Positions 34,127-42,946 of a DNA stretch of 64,000 nucleotides are shown here, in pieces (the first letter of the stretch is position 1; each line of letters opens with the position of its first letter). The translations under genes and the position numbers were made by a program. Origin of the DNA: Paraburkholderia sp. Ac-20340 (GTDB lineage: Bacteria > Pseudomonadota > Gammaproteobacteria > Burkholderiales > Burkholderiaceae); assembly GCF_017104965.1 (NCBI RefSeq), contig NZ_JAAGPR010000002.1, positions 124,001-188,000 on the forward strand. The letters are read 5' to 3'. A model generated the notes under the pieces. That model made no database searches and was not told the origin of the DNA. It was given only the letters and a program-made list of their open reading frames with translations.

Positions 34127-35449
34127 TTAAAGATCGAGCGCCGCCGAAGCGTGCTCGGGCAACAGCGTGGTGAGCACGTCCACCGTGCGCGCCGTCGCGC
34201 CACGGTGGCGCGCGGCAAACGCGGAGGCCGCCGCGCCCATCGTCACGCGGCGCGACTTGTCTTCGAACAGTTCGCGCAGCGCGCGCGCCAGATCGGCCGG
34301 GTCCTGCACCTGCAGCGCCGCGCCTGCGGCCACGGCATCGGCGGTGGCCTGGGTGAAGTTGAACACGTGCGGGCCGATCAGCACCGGCGTGCCCACCGCG
34401 CACGCTTCGATCAGATTCTGCCCGCCCAGCGGCAGCAGACTTCCGCCGATAAACGCCAGATCGGCGGCCGCGTAATACGCGCCCATTTCGCCCATCGAAT
34501 CGCCGAGCAGCACGTTCACGTCCGGCGGCAACGCGCGCACGTTCGTCTGCCCTTCCACCGAAGGCGCGGGCGCCCACTGCGAGCGCCGTTCGAGCTTGAA
34601 ATTCTTGCGCGTGACGAGGCCCGCGACTTCATCGAAACGCTGCGGATGGCGCGGCACGAGCAGCAGCAGCGCGTCCGGCACCTTGAGTGCGGCGAACGCC
34701 TCCAGCACGAGTTCCTCTTCGCCTTCGCGCGTGCTCGCCGCCACCCACACGGGCCGCGTGCCGATCGCCCGGCGCCAGTCGCGCCCGCGCGCGACGAGCG
34801 CAGGCGGGCTCGCCATATCGAACTTGAGATTGCCGAGCACCGCCACGTTGCGCGCGCCCAGCGTGCTCAGGCGCTCGGCATCGGCGGGACTTTGCGCCAG
34901 CACGCGCGTAAAGCCGCCGAACACTTCGCGCGCGCCCGCGCCGAACTTCGCCGCACGCTTGAACGAACGCGCCGACATGCGCGCGTTGGTCAGCACGAGC
35001 GGGACATCGGCGCGCTTGCATTCGTCGATGAGCGTGGGCCACACCTCGGTCTCCATCACGAGACCGAGCGAGGGACGCCAGGTGCGCAGAAAGCGCCGCA
35101 CCGCATGCGGCATGTCGTACGGCAGATAGCAGCGCAGCACGCGATCGCCGAACAGTTGCTCGCCGGTCGCGCGCCCGCCCGGCGTCATGTGCGTGAGCAG
35201 GATGCGCGCATCGGGGCGCGCCGCCAGCAGCGCATCGACGAGCGGCTGCGCCGCGCGCGTCTCGCCGACCGAGACGGCATGCACCCAGATCAGCGGCGTG
35301 TCGTCCTCGGGCAGACGCCCGGCGCTATGACCGAAACGCTCGCAGACGTGCTCGCGATAGCCACGCTCGCGGCGCGAACGGATCATCAGCCGCAGCACCG
35401 CGAGCGGCGCGATCAGCCACCAGGCCGCGCGATAAATCGCCCTTAGCAT
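34127..35449 (-). CDS. waaA: 3-deoxy-D-manno-octulosonic acid (Kdo) transferase
   Basis: WaaA adds Kdo residues from CMP-Kdo to lipid IVA on the inner leaflet. The 440-residue GT30 enzyme has an N-terminal membrane-anchoring helix (YRAAWWLIAPLAVLRLM), the catalytic Glu in VHAVSVGETRAAQPLV, and the FIGGSLLPLGGQNLIEACAVGTPVLIGPH donor-binding motif. It lies 46 bases downstream of the Kdo hydroxylase gene on the same strand. The number of Kdo residues it adds cannot be judged from sequence. Confidence 0.96.
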   Translation of the reverse strand: MLRAIYRAAWWLIAPLAVLRLMIRSRRERGYREHVCERFGHSAGRLPEDDTPLIWVHAVSVGETRAAQPLVDALLAARPDARILLTHMTPGGRATGEQLFGDRVLRCYLPYDMPHAVRRFLRTWRPSLGLVMETEVWPTLIDECKRADVPLVLTNARMSARSFKRAAKFGAGAREVFGGFTRVLAQSPADAERLSTLGARNVAVLGNLKFDMASPPALVARGRDWRRAIGTRPVWVAASTREGEEELVLEAFAALKVPDALLLLVPRHPQRFDEVAGLVTRKNFKLERRSQWAPAPSVEGQTNVRALPPDVNVLLGDSMGEMGAYYAAADLAFIGGSLLPLGGQNLIEACAVGTPVLIGPHVFNFTQATADAVAAGAALQVQDPADLARALRELFEDKSRRVTMGAAASAFAARHRGATARTVDVLTTLLPEHASAALDL

Positions 35450-35495
35450 CGGGCCTCCGCGCGGGCTTCGGGTGCGCTCGTACTCATCGTCGGCA

Positions 35496-36380
35496 TCAAA
35501 CCAGTTCCTTGCCCTTGAGGCGTTGCAGAATGCCCAGCGGCGCCCATTCGGGATGCACCATGTCCTTCGCCGGCAGGAAGAAAGTCTGTTCCATCATGAA
35601 CTGGCCGGACATGACCGCGTGCGAGGTGTGATCGGAGAAACACACCCAGACGCTGCCCGGCGGAAAGCCGATGGTCTCTTGCGGGCACACCTTCTGATAA
35701 TCGAGATCGGCCTTCATGCCGTCGTGCAGATTGAGCATCAGATGGTCGTACTCGCTGCGCGGCGACTTGGTGATGTGCAACAGGTTCTGCAGCCACGCCG
35801 AGCCCGGCATCTGCGCCTTGATGTTCGGCAGAAAGCGCTTTGCCATGTCCTCGAACGGCTCGCCCACGCGCCACACGCGCGGCGCGCCGTTGGGATTGAC
35901 GTTGGTGAACACGCGCAGGATGCGCTCGCCGTAGTTCGGGCGCGACGGAAACGCGTCCACGTGCAGGCGCGAATCGTCCTTGCGCCACGAGGTTTCGCGC
36001 GTTTCCACCTGATGCAGACGCAGGCTCGTCGGCGCCACGCGCAGCTTGCCGGTGTACTCGGGAAAGAGACCGTCGACGAGCGAGCGCGCACAGGCCTGAT
36101 AACGCGCGACCAGCGCGCGCACGGCCGACTGCGTCACCGTATCGCCGAGCACGCCGTGCAGCGCGCCGCCGTTCGGATCGAGGCTGATGTTCTTGCGCTT
36201 GGGATCGGCGATGGCCGGATCGAGCAGTGCGCGCTCGCCGCCTTCGATCGCGAATTCCAGCTTGGGAAAATACAGCACCTTGCCCTGCTCGACCGCATCG
36301 AGCAGTTGCTCGCGCGGCATCGGCAGACACTGCCCTTGCCAGTCGGCGGAAGTGATTTCGATGATCTGGGATTCGTTCAT
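35496..36380 (-). CDS. kdoO: Kdo 3-hydroxylase family protein (Fe(II)/2-oxoglutarate type)
   Basis: A 294-residue protein matching the Kdo hydroxylases of Burkholderia and Yersinia, which convert an outer Kdo of the LPS inner core to Ko (D-glycero-D-talo-octulosonate). The HVDAFPSRP segment supplies a likely HxD iron motif. The DHTSHAVMSGQFMMEQTFFLP segment has the distal His. It begins MNESQIIEITSADWQGQ after an AGAGG site. The position between waaC and waaA supports the LPS-core role. The assignment comes from remembered family resemblance, hence less than full confidence. Confidence 0.8.
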   Translation of the reverse strand: MNESQIIEITSADWQGQCLPMPREQLLDAVEQGKVLYFPKLEFAIEGGERALLDPAIADPKRKNISLDPNGGALHGVLGDTVTQSAVRALVARYQACARSLVDGLFPEYTGKLRVAPTSLRLHQVETRETSWRKDDSRLHVDAFPSRPNYGERILRVFTNVNPNGAPRVWRVGEPFEDMAKRFLPNIKAQMPGSAWLQNLLHITKSPRSEYDHLMLNLHDGMKADLDYQKVCPQETIGFPPGSVWVCFSDHTSHAVMSGQFMMEQTFFLPAKDMVHPEWAPLGILQRLKGKELV

Positions 36381-36672
36381 GGTCGCCTCTGGAAGCGATG
36401 GATCTGGATGCCTGGCGGGAAAGTCCGGCGGATCGAGGCGCCGACGCGCGCGGTTGCGCAGGCTGTCAGCGAGGCGGATACCGCCGGTACCCGGGTTGCG
36501 CGCCAGCGCGCCGGAGCTCGTAGCTTCGGGACCGGGCGCCGCGCGCGCCGCCCCTTATACCCCACGGTCCGCAATGCGCGCCTTGATGCACCGCAGCCTG
36601 TCAGGCTTTTCCGACAAAGAAGCTGGAGCACGTTGCCGCACCCCGCGCGCTTGCGCTCATGGCGCGTTCCAC
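36381..36672. other. 292-base gap between waaC and the Kdo hydroxylase gene
   Basis: No supported gene is seen on either strand; the frames crossing it are GC-rich shadows. No terminator or clear sigma-70 promoter is visible. It probably holds only leader sequence for the downstream kdoO-waaA pair. Confidence 0.4.
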
Positions 36673-37668
36673 TCAAAGCAGGCCGAAGCCCGCGAGCGCG
36701 CCCTTGACCTGGGCGAGCGTGGGCGGCTGGCCAGCCGTGCCGAGATTGACGACATTCGGCGACCAGTAGCCGCCGGTGCGCCAGGCGGTCGCGAAATTGT
36801 ACAACTCGACGGTCGGGCGCTTCAGCGCCGCCGCGATGTGCACGAGGCCGGTATCGACGCCCACGGTGGCCGCCGCGCCGTCGATCAGGCCGACCACGGC
36901 AGGCAGCGACAGCTTCGGCGGCACGATGGCCGCTTCGCCGAACTCGCGCGCAAGGCGCTCGCTGGTCGCGCGCTCGGACTCGCTGCCCCACGGCAGCACG
37001 AGCGACGCGCCACGGCGCACCAGCGCCTGGCCCAGCTCGATCCAGTGAGCGTCGGGCCATTGCTTGTCGGCGCGCGACGTGGCGTGCACGAACACGACAT
37101 AAGGCACCGGCAGGTTCAGGCCGAGGCCCGCGAGCGCCTGGGCGGCGCGGAACGTGTCGATACCGAAGTCGATTTCGTCATTCGGCGACGGCGGCGGCAG
37201 TTCGAGTGCGCCCGCCACCAGCTGGCGCGTGCGCTCGACCACGTGGGTGCGCGGCTCGATGCGGATCGAGCGGTCGTAGAAGAAACGCACGGGCCATTCG
37301 TAGCCCGCGCCATCGGTACGATTGCCGAGGCCAACCAGCGGCCCGCGCGCCCAGCTCGCGACCCAGGCGGTCTTGATCAGCCCCTGGCAGTCGATCACGA
37401 GATCGTATTTTTCGGCAGCGAGCGCCCGGCGGAACGCGCCGATCTCGCGCCAGTTGGCGCCCGACAGCAAGCGCTTGCGCCAGCGGCGCAGCGAAAACGG
37501 AATGGCACGGCGCACGCCATGCACCAGCTCGACGAGCGACTGGAAGCTTTCCTCGACGAGCCAGTCGATCTGGGCATCGGGATACCGCCGCCGGATGTCG
37601 GCGATGGCGGGCATGTTGTGGACGACGTCGCCAAGCGACGACACGCGCACGATAAGGATCTTTTGCAC
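36673..37668 (-). CDS. waaC: LPS heptosyltransferase I
   Basis: WaaC transfers L-glycero-D-manno-heptose from ADP-heptose to Kdo of the inner core. The 331-residue GT9 enzyme starts with ILIVRVSSLGDVVHNMPAIADIRRRYPDAQIDWLVEE, diagnostic of WaaC, and has a C-terminal VGVDTGLVHIAAALKRPTVELY donor-binding block. The start GTG at 37668 (MQKILIVRVSSLGD) is preferred; a TTG two codons upstream (37674) is the alternative. It lies upstream of kdoO and waaA on the same strand. Confidence 0.95.
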   Translation of the reverse strand: MQKILIVRVSSLGDVVHNMPAIADIRRRYPDAQIDWLVEESFQSLVELVHGVRRAIPFSLRRWRKRLLSGANWREIGAFRRALAAEKYDLVIDCQGLIKTAWVASWARGPLVGLGNRTDGAGYEWPVRFFYDRSIRIEPRTHVVERTRQLVAGALELPPPSPNDEIDFGIDTFRAAQALAGLGLNLPVPYVVFVHATSRADKQWPDAHWIELGQALVRRGASLVLPWGSESERATSERLAREFGEAAIVPPKLSLPAVVGLIDGAAATVGVDTGLVHIAAALKRPTVELYNFATAWRTGGYWSPNVVNLGTAGQPPTLAQVKGALAGFGLL

Positions 37669-37878
37669 GCTCAAGGCAAACTCGGACTGATTCAGGCGGA
37701 CAGGTTAAAAAAGGTGCGCAATTTTAGCGCGCCGCGGGGAGTTGAGCGAAAAAGCGGGGGAAAAGTGCGGATATAAGCGCCAGAACTGCCTTCCCGGCCC
37801 TTCCCAATCCTTCCCGCTCTCGCGCGCAGGAGTCGCCAGCATAAACGGCCATCGCAAAACGGATGCCGCAAATGGCGC

Positions 37879-37907
37879 GGCGCCGGGCGGAAAAACCGCA
37901 CGGCGCC
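37879..37907 (-). terminator. Hairpin downstream of the phosphomannomutase gene
   Basis: GGCGCCG-G-GCGG (37879-37890) pairs with CCGC-A-CGGCGCC (37896-37907) with one mismatch and a five-base loop. It stands 41 bases after the manB stop. No U tract follows, so termination would have to be factor-dependent, or the element stabilises the mRNA end. Confidence 0.4.
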
Positions 37908-37947
37908 GCGATAAGCGCAATTCAGGCGCTCAGGCGCCCGGCGAGGC

Positions 37948-39342
37948 TCAGAACGGCAGCTTCGCGTCGGCCTTCTCAGCCAGGATCACGCGCTTGAAGT
38001 CGGCCTGAATACGCGCGAGCGCGGCTTCGTTATCGGCTTCGAAACGCATGACGACCACCGGCGTGGTATTCGACGAACGCGCCAGACCGAAGCCGTCCGG
38101 GTATTCCACGCGCAGACCGTCGATGGTGATGACTTCGTCCGCGCCCGTGAACTTCGCGTTCTGCTGGAGCTTGGCGATCAGCGCGAAGTTCTCGCCTTCT
38201 TCCAGCTTCAGTTGCAGTTCCGGCGTGGCCGTGGAGTTCGGCAGGTCGTTGAGCAGCTTGCTCGGGTCCTGCACGCGCGCGAGGATTTCCAGCAGACGCG
38301 CGCCCGTGTACAGGCCGTCGTCGAAGCCGTACCAACGGTCCTTGAAGAACACGTGGCCGCTCATTTCGCCTGCCAGCGGCGCGCCGGTTTCACGCAGCTT
38401 CGCCTTCACAAGCGAGTGGCCGGTCTTCCACATCAGCGGCTCGCCGCCCTTGGCCTTGACCCACTTCGCCAGGTTACGCGTGCACTTGACGTCGTAAATG
38501 ATCTGCTTGCCCGGGTTGCGCGAAAGCACTTCTTCCGCGAACAGCATCAGTTGACGGTCCGGGTAAATGATCTGGCCGTCCTTGGTCACCACGCCCAGAC
38601 GGTCGCCGTCGCCGTCGAACGCGAAGCCGATTTCGGCGTCCGTTTCCTTGAGCGCGCGGATCACGTCCTGGAGGTTTTCCGGGTGCGCCGGGTCCGGGTG
38701 GTGATTCGGGAAGTTGCCGTCGATGTCCGTGAACAGTTCGACCAGCTCGCAACCCATCGCCTTGAACAGGCGCGGCGCGAGATCGCCCGCGACGCCGTTG
38801 CCGGTGTCGACCACGATCTTCAGCGGACGCGCGAGCTTCACGTCGCCGACGATGCGCGCGATGTATTCATCGGCGATGTCGTAGTCGGCATAGGTGCCTG
38901 CGCCGGTTTCGAAACGTTTGTCGACGATGCGCTGATACAGCGCCTGAATCTGCTCGCCGTAGATGGCCTTGCCGCGCAGGACCATCTTGAAACCGTTGTA
39001 GTCGGGCGGATTGTGGCTGCCGGTCACGACGATGCAGGAATCGACGCTGCGCTCGCCCGTGGGCAGGTTCAGCGGCACGCTGGCCGCGAAATAGCCGACC
39101 GGCGTGGGCACCATGCCCACGTTGACGACGTCGACGCCCGCGGCGCGCAGGCCGTCAGCCAGCGCGGACGACAGATCCGGACCCGAAAGACGGCCGTCGC
39201 GGGCGATCACCACCGCGTCGCCGCCCTGCGCACGCACCTCGCTGCCAAACGCCTGGCCGATGGCGTACGCCGTATCCGTGTCGAGCGTCTTGCCGATCAC
39301 GCCACGAATGTCATAGGCCTTGAAAATCGATTGAGAAATCAT
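37948..39342 (-). CDS. manB: Phosphomannomutase/phosphoglucomutase
   Basis: An alpha-D-phosphohexomutase interconverting hexose 1- and 6-phosphates, feeding GDP-mannose, UDP-glucose and LPS-core synthesis. The 464-residue product has the phosphoserine loop VVTGSHNPPDYNG, the metal-binding DGDGDRLGV and the sugar-binding GEMSGH. C-terminal TIDGLRVEYPDGFGLARSSNTTPVVVMRFE is the phosphate-binding domain. The ATG at 39342 (MISQSIFKAYDIRG) is the family start; the longer frame from 39390 is rejected. The naming (manB, algC or pgm) is interchangeable in this group. Its product supplies the LPS and polysaccharide genes on either side. Confidence 0.94.
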   Translation of the reverse strand: MISQSIFKAYDIRGVIGKTLDTDTAYAIGQAFGSEVRAQGGDAVVIARDGRLSGPDLSSALADGLRAAGVDVVNVGMVPTPVGYFAASVPLNLPTGERSVDSCIVVTGSHNPPDYNGFKMVLRGKAIYGEQIQALYQRIVDKRFETGAGTYADYDIADEYIARIVGDVKLARPLKIVVDTGNGVAGDLAPRLFKAMGCELVELFTDIDGNFPNHHPDPAHPENLQDVIRALKETDAEIGFAFDGDGDRLGVVTKDGQIIYPDRQLMLFAEEVLSRNPGKQIIYDVKCTRNLAKWVKAKGGEPLMWKTGHSLVKAKLRETGAPLAGEMSGHVFFKDRWYGFDDGLYTGARLLEILARVQDPSKLLNDLPNSTATPELQLKLEEGENFALIAKLQQNAKFTGADEVITIDGLRVEYPDGFGLARSSNTTPVVVMRFEADNEAALARIQADFKRVILAEKADAKLPF

Positions 39343-39444
39343 GATGAGGCTCACCGTGCGATGGAAAGTCGGGGGGTCTATTCGTAACATGTTTTGCTAC
39401 CGGAACGGGACCGGCCGTTACGAAAAGAGGGATCCGTTACAAAC

Positions 39445-39450
39445 TATAAT
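39445..39450 (+). promoter_or_regulatory. Candidate -10 box upstream of the flippase gene
   Basis: A consensus TATAAT lies in the short AT-rich stretch 39435-39456, about 190 bases before the proposed flippase start. The -35 region is poor. A GTTAC word is repeated at 39417 and 39436. The rest of the 296-base gap (39343-39638) shows no gene. Confidence 0.4.
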
Positions 39451-39638
39451 TGCGGGTTTTCGGCATCCGCCGAAGGTTACGCACCTATTTTAATGCCTCG
39501 CCGTTTCTTCCAGACGACAAAATCCGCGCCCGTGCTGGCGTGTGCGCCGACGCGCGACCCAGCGTACTACCCGGCGTGCATGACGGGACCGCAGGTGCGC
39601 ACGCGCCGTGCCCACGCTCTTCACGGCGAGCGTCGCGC

Positions 39639-40901
39639 ATGCTGAGCCTCAAACGCTTCGCCAACCCCGACGTCACGCGCGCCTTCGCCAACATCGTCTG
39701 GCTGGGCCTCGAGCGCATCACGCAGATAGCCGTGGCCATCGTCATCAGCGGTGTGCTGGCGCGCTACTTCGGCCCGGATGCGTTCGGCAAGTGGCAGTAC
39801 GCCAACACGCTGCTGCTGGTGCTCGCGCCCATCACCTGGGTCTGCGGCGCCGAAATTCTCGTGCCGACCATTGTCAACAAACCGCGCGAGGAAACCGGCA
39901 CGGTGCTCGGCAGCGCGTTTGCCTTGCGCATCGGTGTGTCGGCCGTGGCGTTGCTCGTGACGTGGGGCGGTATCGCGATGGGCGCGACCGATCCGATGGT
40001 CGGCGCGATGCTCGCAGGCCTCGCGGTCACGATGTTGTTTCGCGAACCGTTCGTGGGCGTCATCAACGCGTGGCTGCAGAGCATGACGTACAGCAAGCCG
40101 CAGCTGCTGGCGAGCATGAGCACCGCCATCGTCAAGGCGCTGCTCGTGTTCCTGCTCGCGCGCGCGGCGTTCATGCCGGGCAGCTTCGGCTGGCTGTGGG
40201 CGATCGAATCGGCGGCCATCGGCGCGGTGCTGGTGCTGTATTACCGCAGCCGTCACGGCGGCAAGCTCGGCTGGCATGTGGACCGCACGCTCTTCCGGCA
40301 TTTCGCGACGGCGGGCACGGTGTTCTGGATCGGCCTGATCTGCATGTATCTGTTTCTGAAGCTCGACCGGCTGATGCTCGAACGCACGATTTCTTTCGCC
40401 GATCTCGGGCGTTATTCCGCCGCGCAACAGCTCAACGAAAACTGGATCACGCTTGCGCTGATGCTTTCGCAGACCATCGCGCCCGCGTTTGTCTATCGCG
40501 TGCAGGAAGCCGCGCAACTCAAGCGTAATCTGGTGCGTCTGTTCGCGATGACGGCTGCGTTGATGGTGGCGGGTGCGCTGGTGCTCGACGCGCTCGCGGG
40601 TTTCATCATCCATCGCGTGTTCGGGCCGGATTACGCGCAAGCGATCGGCATCTTCCGCTGGGCCGTGTGGCTCTCGCTGCCCGCCGGCATCGAGGCGATC
40701 GGCAATCTGGTGGTGCTCAAATATCAGGCGAAATACGTCCTGCTCGCCAAATGGCTGCTCGCGCTCGCGGTGGCGTTCGCGGTGAACCTCGTGGCGATTC
40801 CGCGCATGGGCGCGTATGGCGCGCTGGTTGGGCTCGCGATCGGTTATCTCGCGGCGGCGTGCGTGAACTTCTATTACATCCGCTTCAAGCTGGCTTCATG
40901 A
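39639..40901 (+). CDS. Oligosaccharide flippase family (Wzx-like) membrane protein
   Basis: A polytopic inner-membrane protein of the polysaccharide/MATE flippase superfamily. The 420-residue product has about 12 hydrophobic segments, beginning MLSLKRFANPDVTRAFANIVWLGLERITQIAVAIVISGVLARYFGPDAFG, the usual Wzx N-terminal pattern. Family members move undecaprenyl-linked glycans to the periplasm. The start at 39639 is chosen because the frame upstream (to 39450) is low-quality; the exact start is uncertain. It overlaps the following GT2 gene by four bases. No wzy polymerase is nearby, so the substrate is unknown. Confidence 0.85.
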   Translation: MLSLKRFANPDVTRAFANIVWLGLERITQIAVAIVISGVLARYFGPDAFGKWQYANTLLLVLAPITWVCGAEILVPTIVNKPREETGTVLGSAFALRIGVSAVALLVTWGGIAMGATDPMVGAMLAGLAVTMLFREPFVGVINAWLQSMTYSKPQLLASMSTAIVKALLVFLLARAAFMPGSFGWLWAIESAAIGAVLVLYYRSRHGGKLGWHVDRTLFRHFATAGTVFWIGLICMYLFLKLDRLMLERTISFADLGRYSAAQQLNENWITLALMLSQTIAPAFVYRVQEAAQLKRNLVRLFAMTAALMVAGALVLDALAGFIIHRVFGPDYAQAIGIFRWAVWLSLPAGIEAIGNLVVLKYQAKYVLLAKWLLALAVAFAVNLVAIPRMGAYGALVGLAIGYLAAACVNFYYIRFKLAS

Positions 40902-41737
40902 TGAATTCTCCCGCTGCTTCGAACCTGACCCGCACGGGCGCACTTGCTGATGTGGCCGTGCTGATGCCCGCCTATAACGGTCAGGCCGATGTCGATCGCA
41001 CGCTTGCTTCGTTTGCCGAAGACGCGCTTGTCTATGCGCTCGTGGTCGATGACGGCAGCACGCCGCCTATCGTCGCGCCTGAACTGCCGGGCATGCAGAT
41101 CGAAGTGCTGCGCATGGCGAAGAACGGCGGTATCGAGCGGGCGCTCGAAGCGGGTGTGAATGCGCTGGCCGCGCGTGGGTTTCGCTACGCAGCGCGTATC
41201 GATGCGGGCGATCTTGCTGCGCCGCTGCGGCTTGAGAAGCAGCGTGTGCGGATGGAGGCGGAGCCGAAGCTTGCTGCGCTAGGGACGTGGACGCAGGTGG
41301 TCACGCGCGCGGGCGCCCCGCTCTTCATGCTGCGCCCGCCCGCCGATGCCCGCACGCTGCGCAAGACGCGCATGTTGCGCTCGCCGCTCGTGCATCCTTC
41401 TGTGATGCTGCGTATCGATGCGGTGCTGGATGTGGGCAACTATCGGCTGCAGTATCCGGCGGCTGAAGATCTCGATCTGTTTCTGCGTTTGATGGAGCGC
41501 TATGACTGCGCGAATCTGCCGGAGCTTGGGCTGTATTACGAGTTGAACGAAGGCGGTATCAGCGCGACGAAGCGGCGCAAGCAGATCGCTTCGACGCTGC
41601 GTTTGCAGGCGCGTTATCTGAATGTGCTGAACTGGCGTGACTGGGCCGGAATCGCGAAAAACCTGCTGCATTTTGTGACGCCTTATGGGGCGTTGCAGAA
41701 GGTTAAGCGGGCGTTGTTTGCGGGTGGGAAAAGCTGA
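40898..41737 (+). CDS. Glycosyltransferase family 2 protein
   Basis: A 279-residue GT-A glycosyltransferase. VAVLMPAYNGQADVDRTLASF is the nucleotide-binding start and VVDDGST the first acidic motif. IDAGDLAAPLRLEKQ replaces the common DxD. SPLVHPSVMLR and the AEDLDLFLRLME segment contain the putative base. No membrane helix is seen. The ATG overlaps the flippase stop (ATGA), so the pair is co-translated and probably acts on the same glycan. Donor and acceptor cannot be predicted. Confidence 0.85.
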   Translation: MMNSPAASNLTRTGALADVAVLMPAYNGQADVDRTLASFAEDALVYALVVDDGSTPPIVAPELPGMQIEVLRMAKNGGIERALEAGVNALAARGFRYAARIDAGDLAAPLRLEKQRVRMEAEPKLAALGTWTQVVTRAGAPLFMLRPPADARTLRKTRMLRSPLVHPSVMLRIDAVLDVGNYRLQYPAAEDLDLFLRLMERYDCANLPELGLYYELNEGGISATKRRKQIASTLRLQARYLNVLNWRDWAGIAKNLLHFVTPYGALQKVKRALFAGGKS

Positions 41738-41761
41738 GGCTTTAATTTTATGAAGCTTCAA

Positions 41762-41798
41762 CCCGCGCTCCATGAATTTTGCCATCTCGGAGAGCGGG
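41762..41798. repeat. Imperfect inverted repeat at the 3' side of the GT2 gene
   Basis: CCCGCGCTCC (41762-41771) and GGAGAGCGGG (41789-41798) pair with one mismatch across a 17-base AT-rich loop. It marks the point where base composition drops into the insert that follows. It could be a terminator for the flippase-GT2 pair. Confidence 0.35.
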
Positions 41799-41820
41799 CT
41801 TACTCCCGCCTGTCCAATCT

Positions 41821-42558
41821 TCACGATTCACGGTAGCGAAAAATCAGCTTACCCATTCTCCACGTGTCACCCGCTTCCTTGAGTTTTCTTGAAGCCTTTG
41901 GGAGGTCAATATTCGCAGGATTCTTCCAGCCAAACGTCGCGAATATCTTGTTGGCCATGGGGAGCTGTCTTTTGAACCTTCGTGAGATTCCATATCCGAT
42001 ACATACAGCCATAATTTCAACGGCCAGCCAGGCAAGCAATACACCTTCGTATAACGTGCCGAGGCCTTCGGTATCACCAATCGTTCTAAGAAACAGAATC
42101 AGCGTGAACACGGACGCGCATCCAGACCAGAATAGGACTGACCACTTCAGAAAGAACTTGAGCAGCGCACGACTACCACGCTCACAATGCGGGTGAACAG
42201 ACAAGATTCCATCCTTGCATCGCCTGATCGCGTAACCTATCCACCCAGACTCTACCCGCTCCGCCACAACCTCAACTTCGTCGCCATTTTCGAATACTGA
42301 CAGCCAGATCCACGCCCGGACTTCCTCATCTCCCAACTTAAACGTAACGAGATCCCCAACGGTATCCGTGAACTGGGACGAGTTGCTGAGATTGAGCGCG
42401 ATATCGTTGAGACCGGCCAGCGCAGCGACGAGCGCGGTTCGCTCCATATTGCGCTTATCCGATTCCGTAAATACCGCCCCATACGAAACCTGCCGTTTAG
42501 TTAAACCTGTGATGATTCCTCTCAGGAGCACGGGGGACGCATTCGCCTCAGTTGCCAT
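41821..42558 (-). CDS. Putative type VI secretion effector-like membrane protein
   Basis: A 245-residue protein resembling a family commonly named putative T6SS effector in Burkholderia. The N-terminal soluble part has LLRGIITGLTKRQVSYGAVFTESD and VTFKLGDEEVRAWIWLSVFENGDEVEVVAE, ending in SVHPHCERGSRALLKFF. Two TM helices follow (~145-165 and ~175-195), then a short basic tail. Base composition is visibly poorer in GC than the neighbours. The gene overlaps the upstream hypothetical by 11 bases. The toxin function is a family label, not shown by any motif here, and an immunity or accessory role is possible. Confidence 0.6.
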   Translation of the reverse strand: MATEANASPVLLRGIITGLTKRQVSYGAVFTESDKRNMERTALVAALAGLNDIALNLSNSSQFTDTVGDLVTFKLGDEEVRAWIWLSVFENGDEVEVVAERVESGWIGYAIRRCKDGILSVHPHCERGSRALLKFFLKWSVLFWSGCASVFTLILFLRTIGDTEGLGTLYEGVLLAWLAVEIMAVCIGYGISRRFKRQLPMANKIFATFGWKNPANIDLPKASRKLKEAGDTWRMGKLIFRYRES

Positions 42559-42946
42559 CCTTAAATCCTTTAGCCACTAGCGCAGCTTCAAAATCCGATC
42601 GCTGTTTCTCTAACTCACGTTCAGGGTCCGGCGAAGTTCCAAAAGGGCAACTCGACAGCCAATTCTCAAGGTCATCTGGCGTAAAAAAGTTGTACAGCAT
42701 CGCGAGCTTGTCATCAGCGGTCTTATTCGCCTTTGTCCACAGAAAGTAGTAGTTCATCATTTCTATGATGAACAAGGCACCCGATAGCTTTGCTGACGTG
42801 TAGCTGAGCAGACTCGCAAAACCACGTGCTTCATTCGCATGACTCTGGCATCGATTCCCTGGCACGCGGATGCCTCGATCCTCTCTATATCCAGCGCAGC
42901 AATATCGGCAGTAACACCGGCACGACAAACGCCGTGAACACGCCAT
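42548..42946 (-). CDS. Hypothetical protein, probably a 3' gene remnant
   Basis: The frame encodes a C-terminal segment, ARGFASLLSYTSAKLSGALFIIEMMNYYFLWTKANKTADDKLAMLYNFFTPDDLENWLSSCPFG..., with one hydrophobic patch and a hydrophilic tail. Nothing before residue ~22 looks like protein; that part overlaps the end of lrgB in another frame. No good start with a ribosome-binding site is seen. It is therefore best read as the tail of a larger gene cut off at the lrgB stop. The DDLENWLSSCPFG ending is reminiscent of tails of large T6SS effectors, but this is weak. It precedes the effector-like gene with an 11-base overlap. Confidence 0.45.
   Translation of the reverse strand: MACSRRLSCRCYCRYCCAGYREDRGIRVPGNRCQSHANEARGFASLLSYTSAKLSGALFIIEMMNYYFLWTKANKTADDKLAMLYNFFTPDDLENWLSSCPFGTSPDPERELEKQRSDFEAALVAKGFKDGN

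Noticed and set aside
36187..37776. A 529-codon plus-strand frame crossing the waaC-kdoO gap
   Set aside because: It is mostly antisense to waaC and kdoO, with no domain or start signal.
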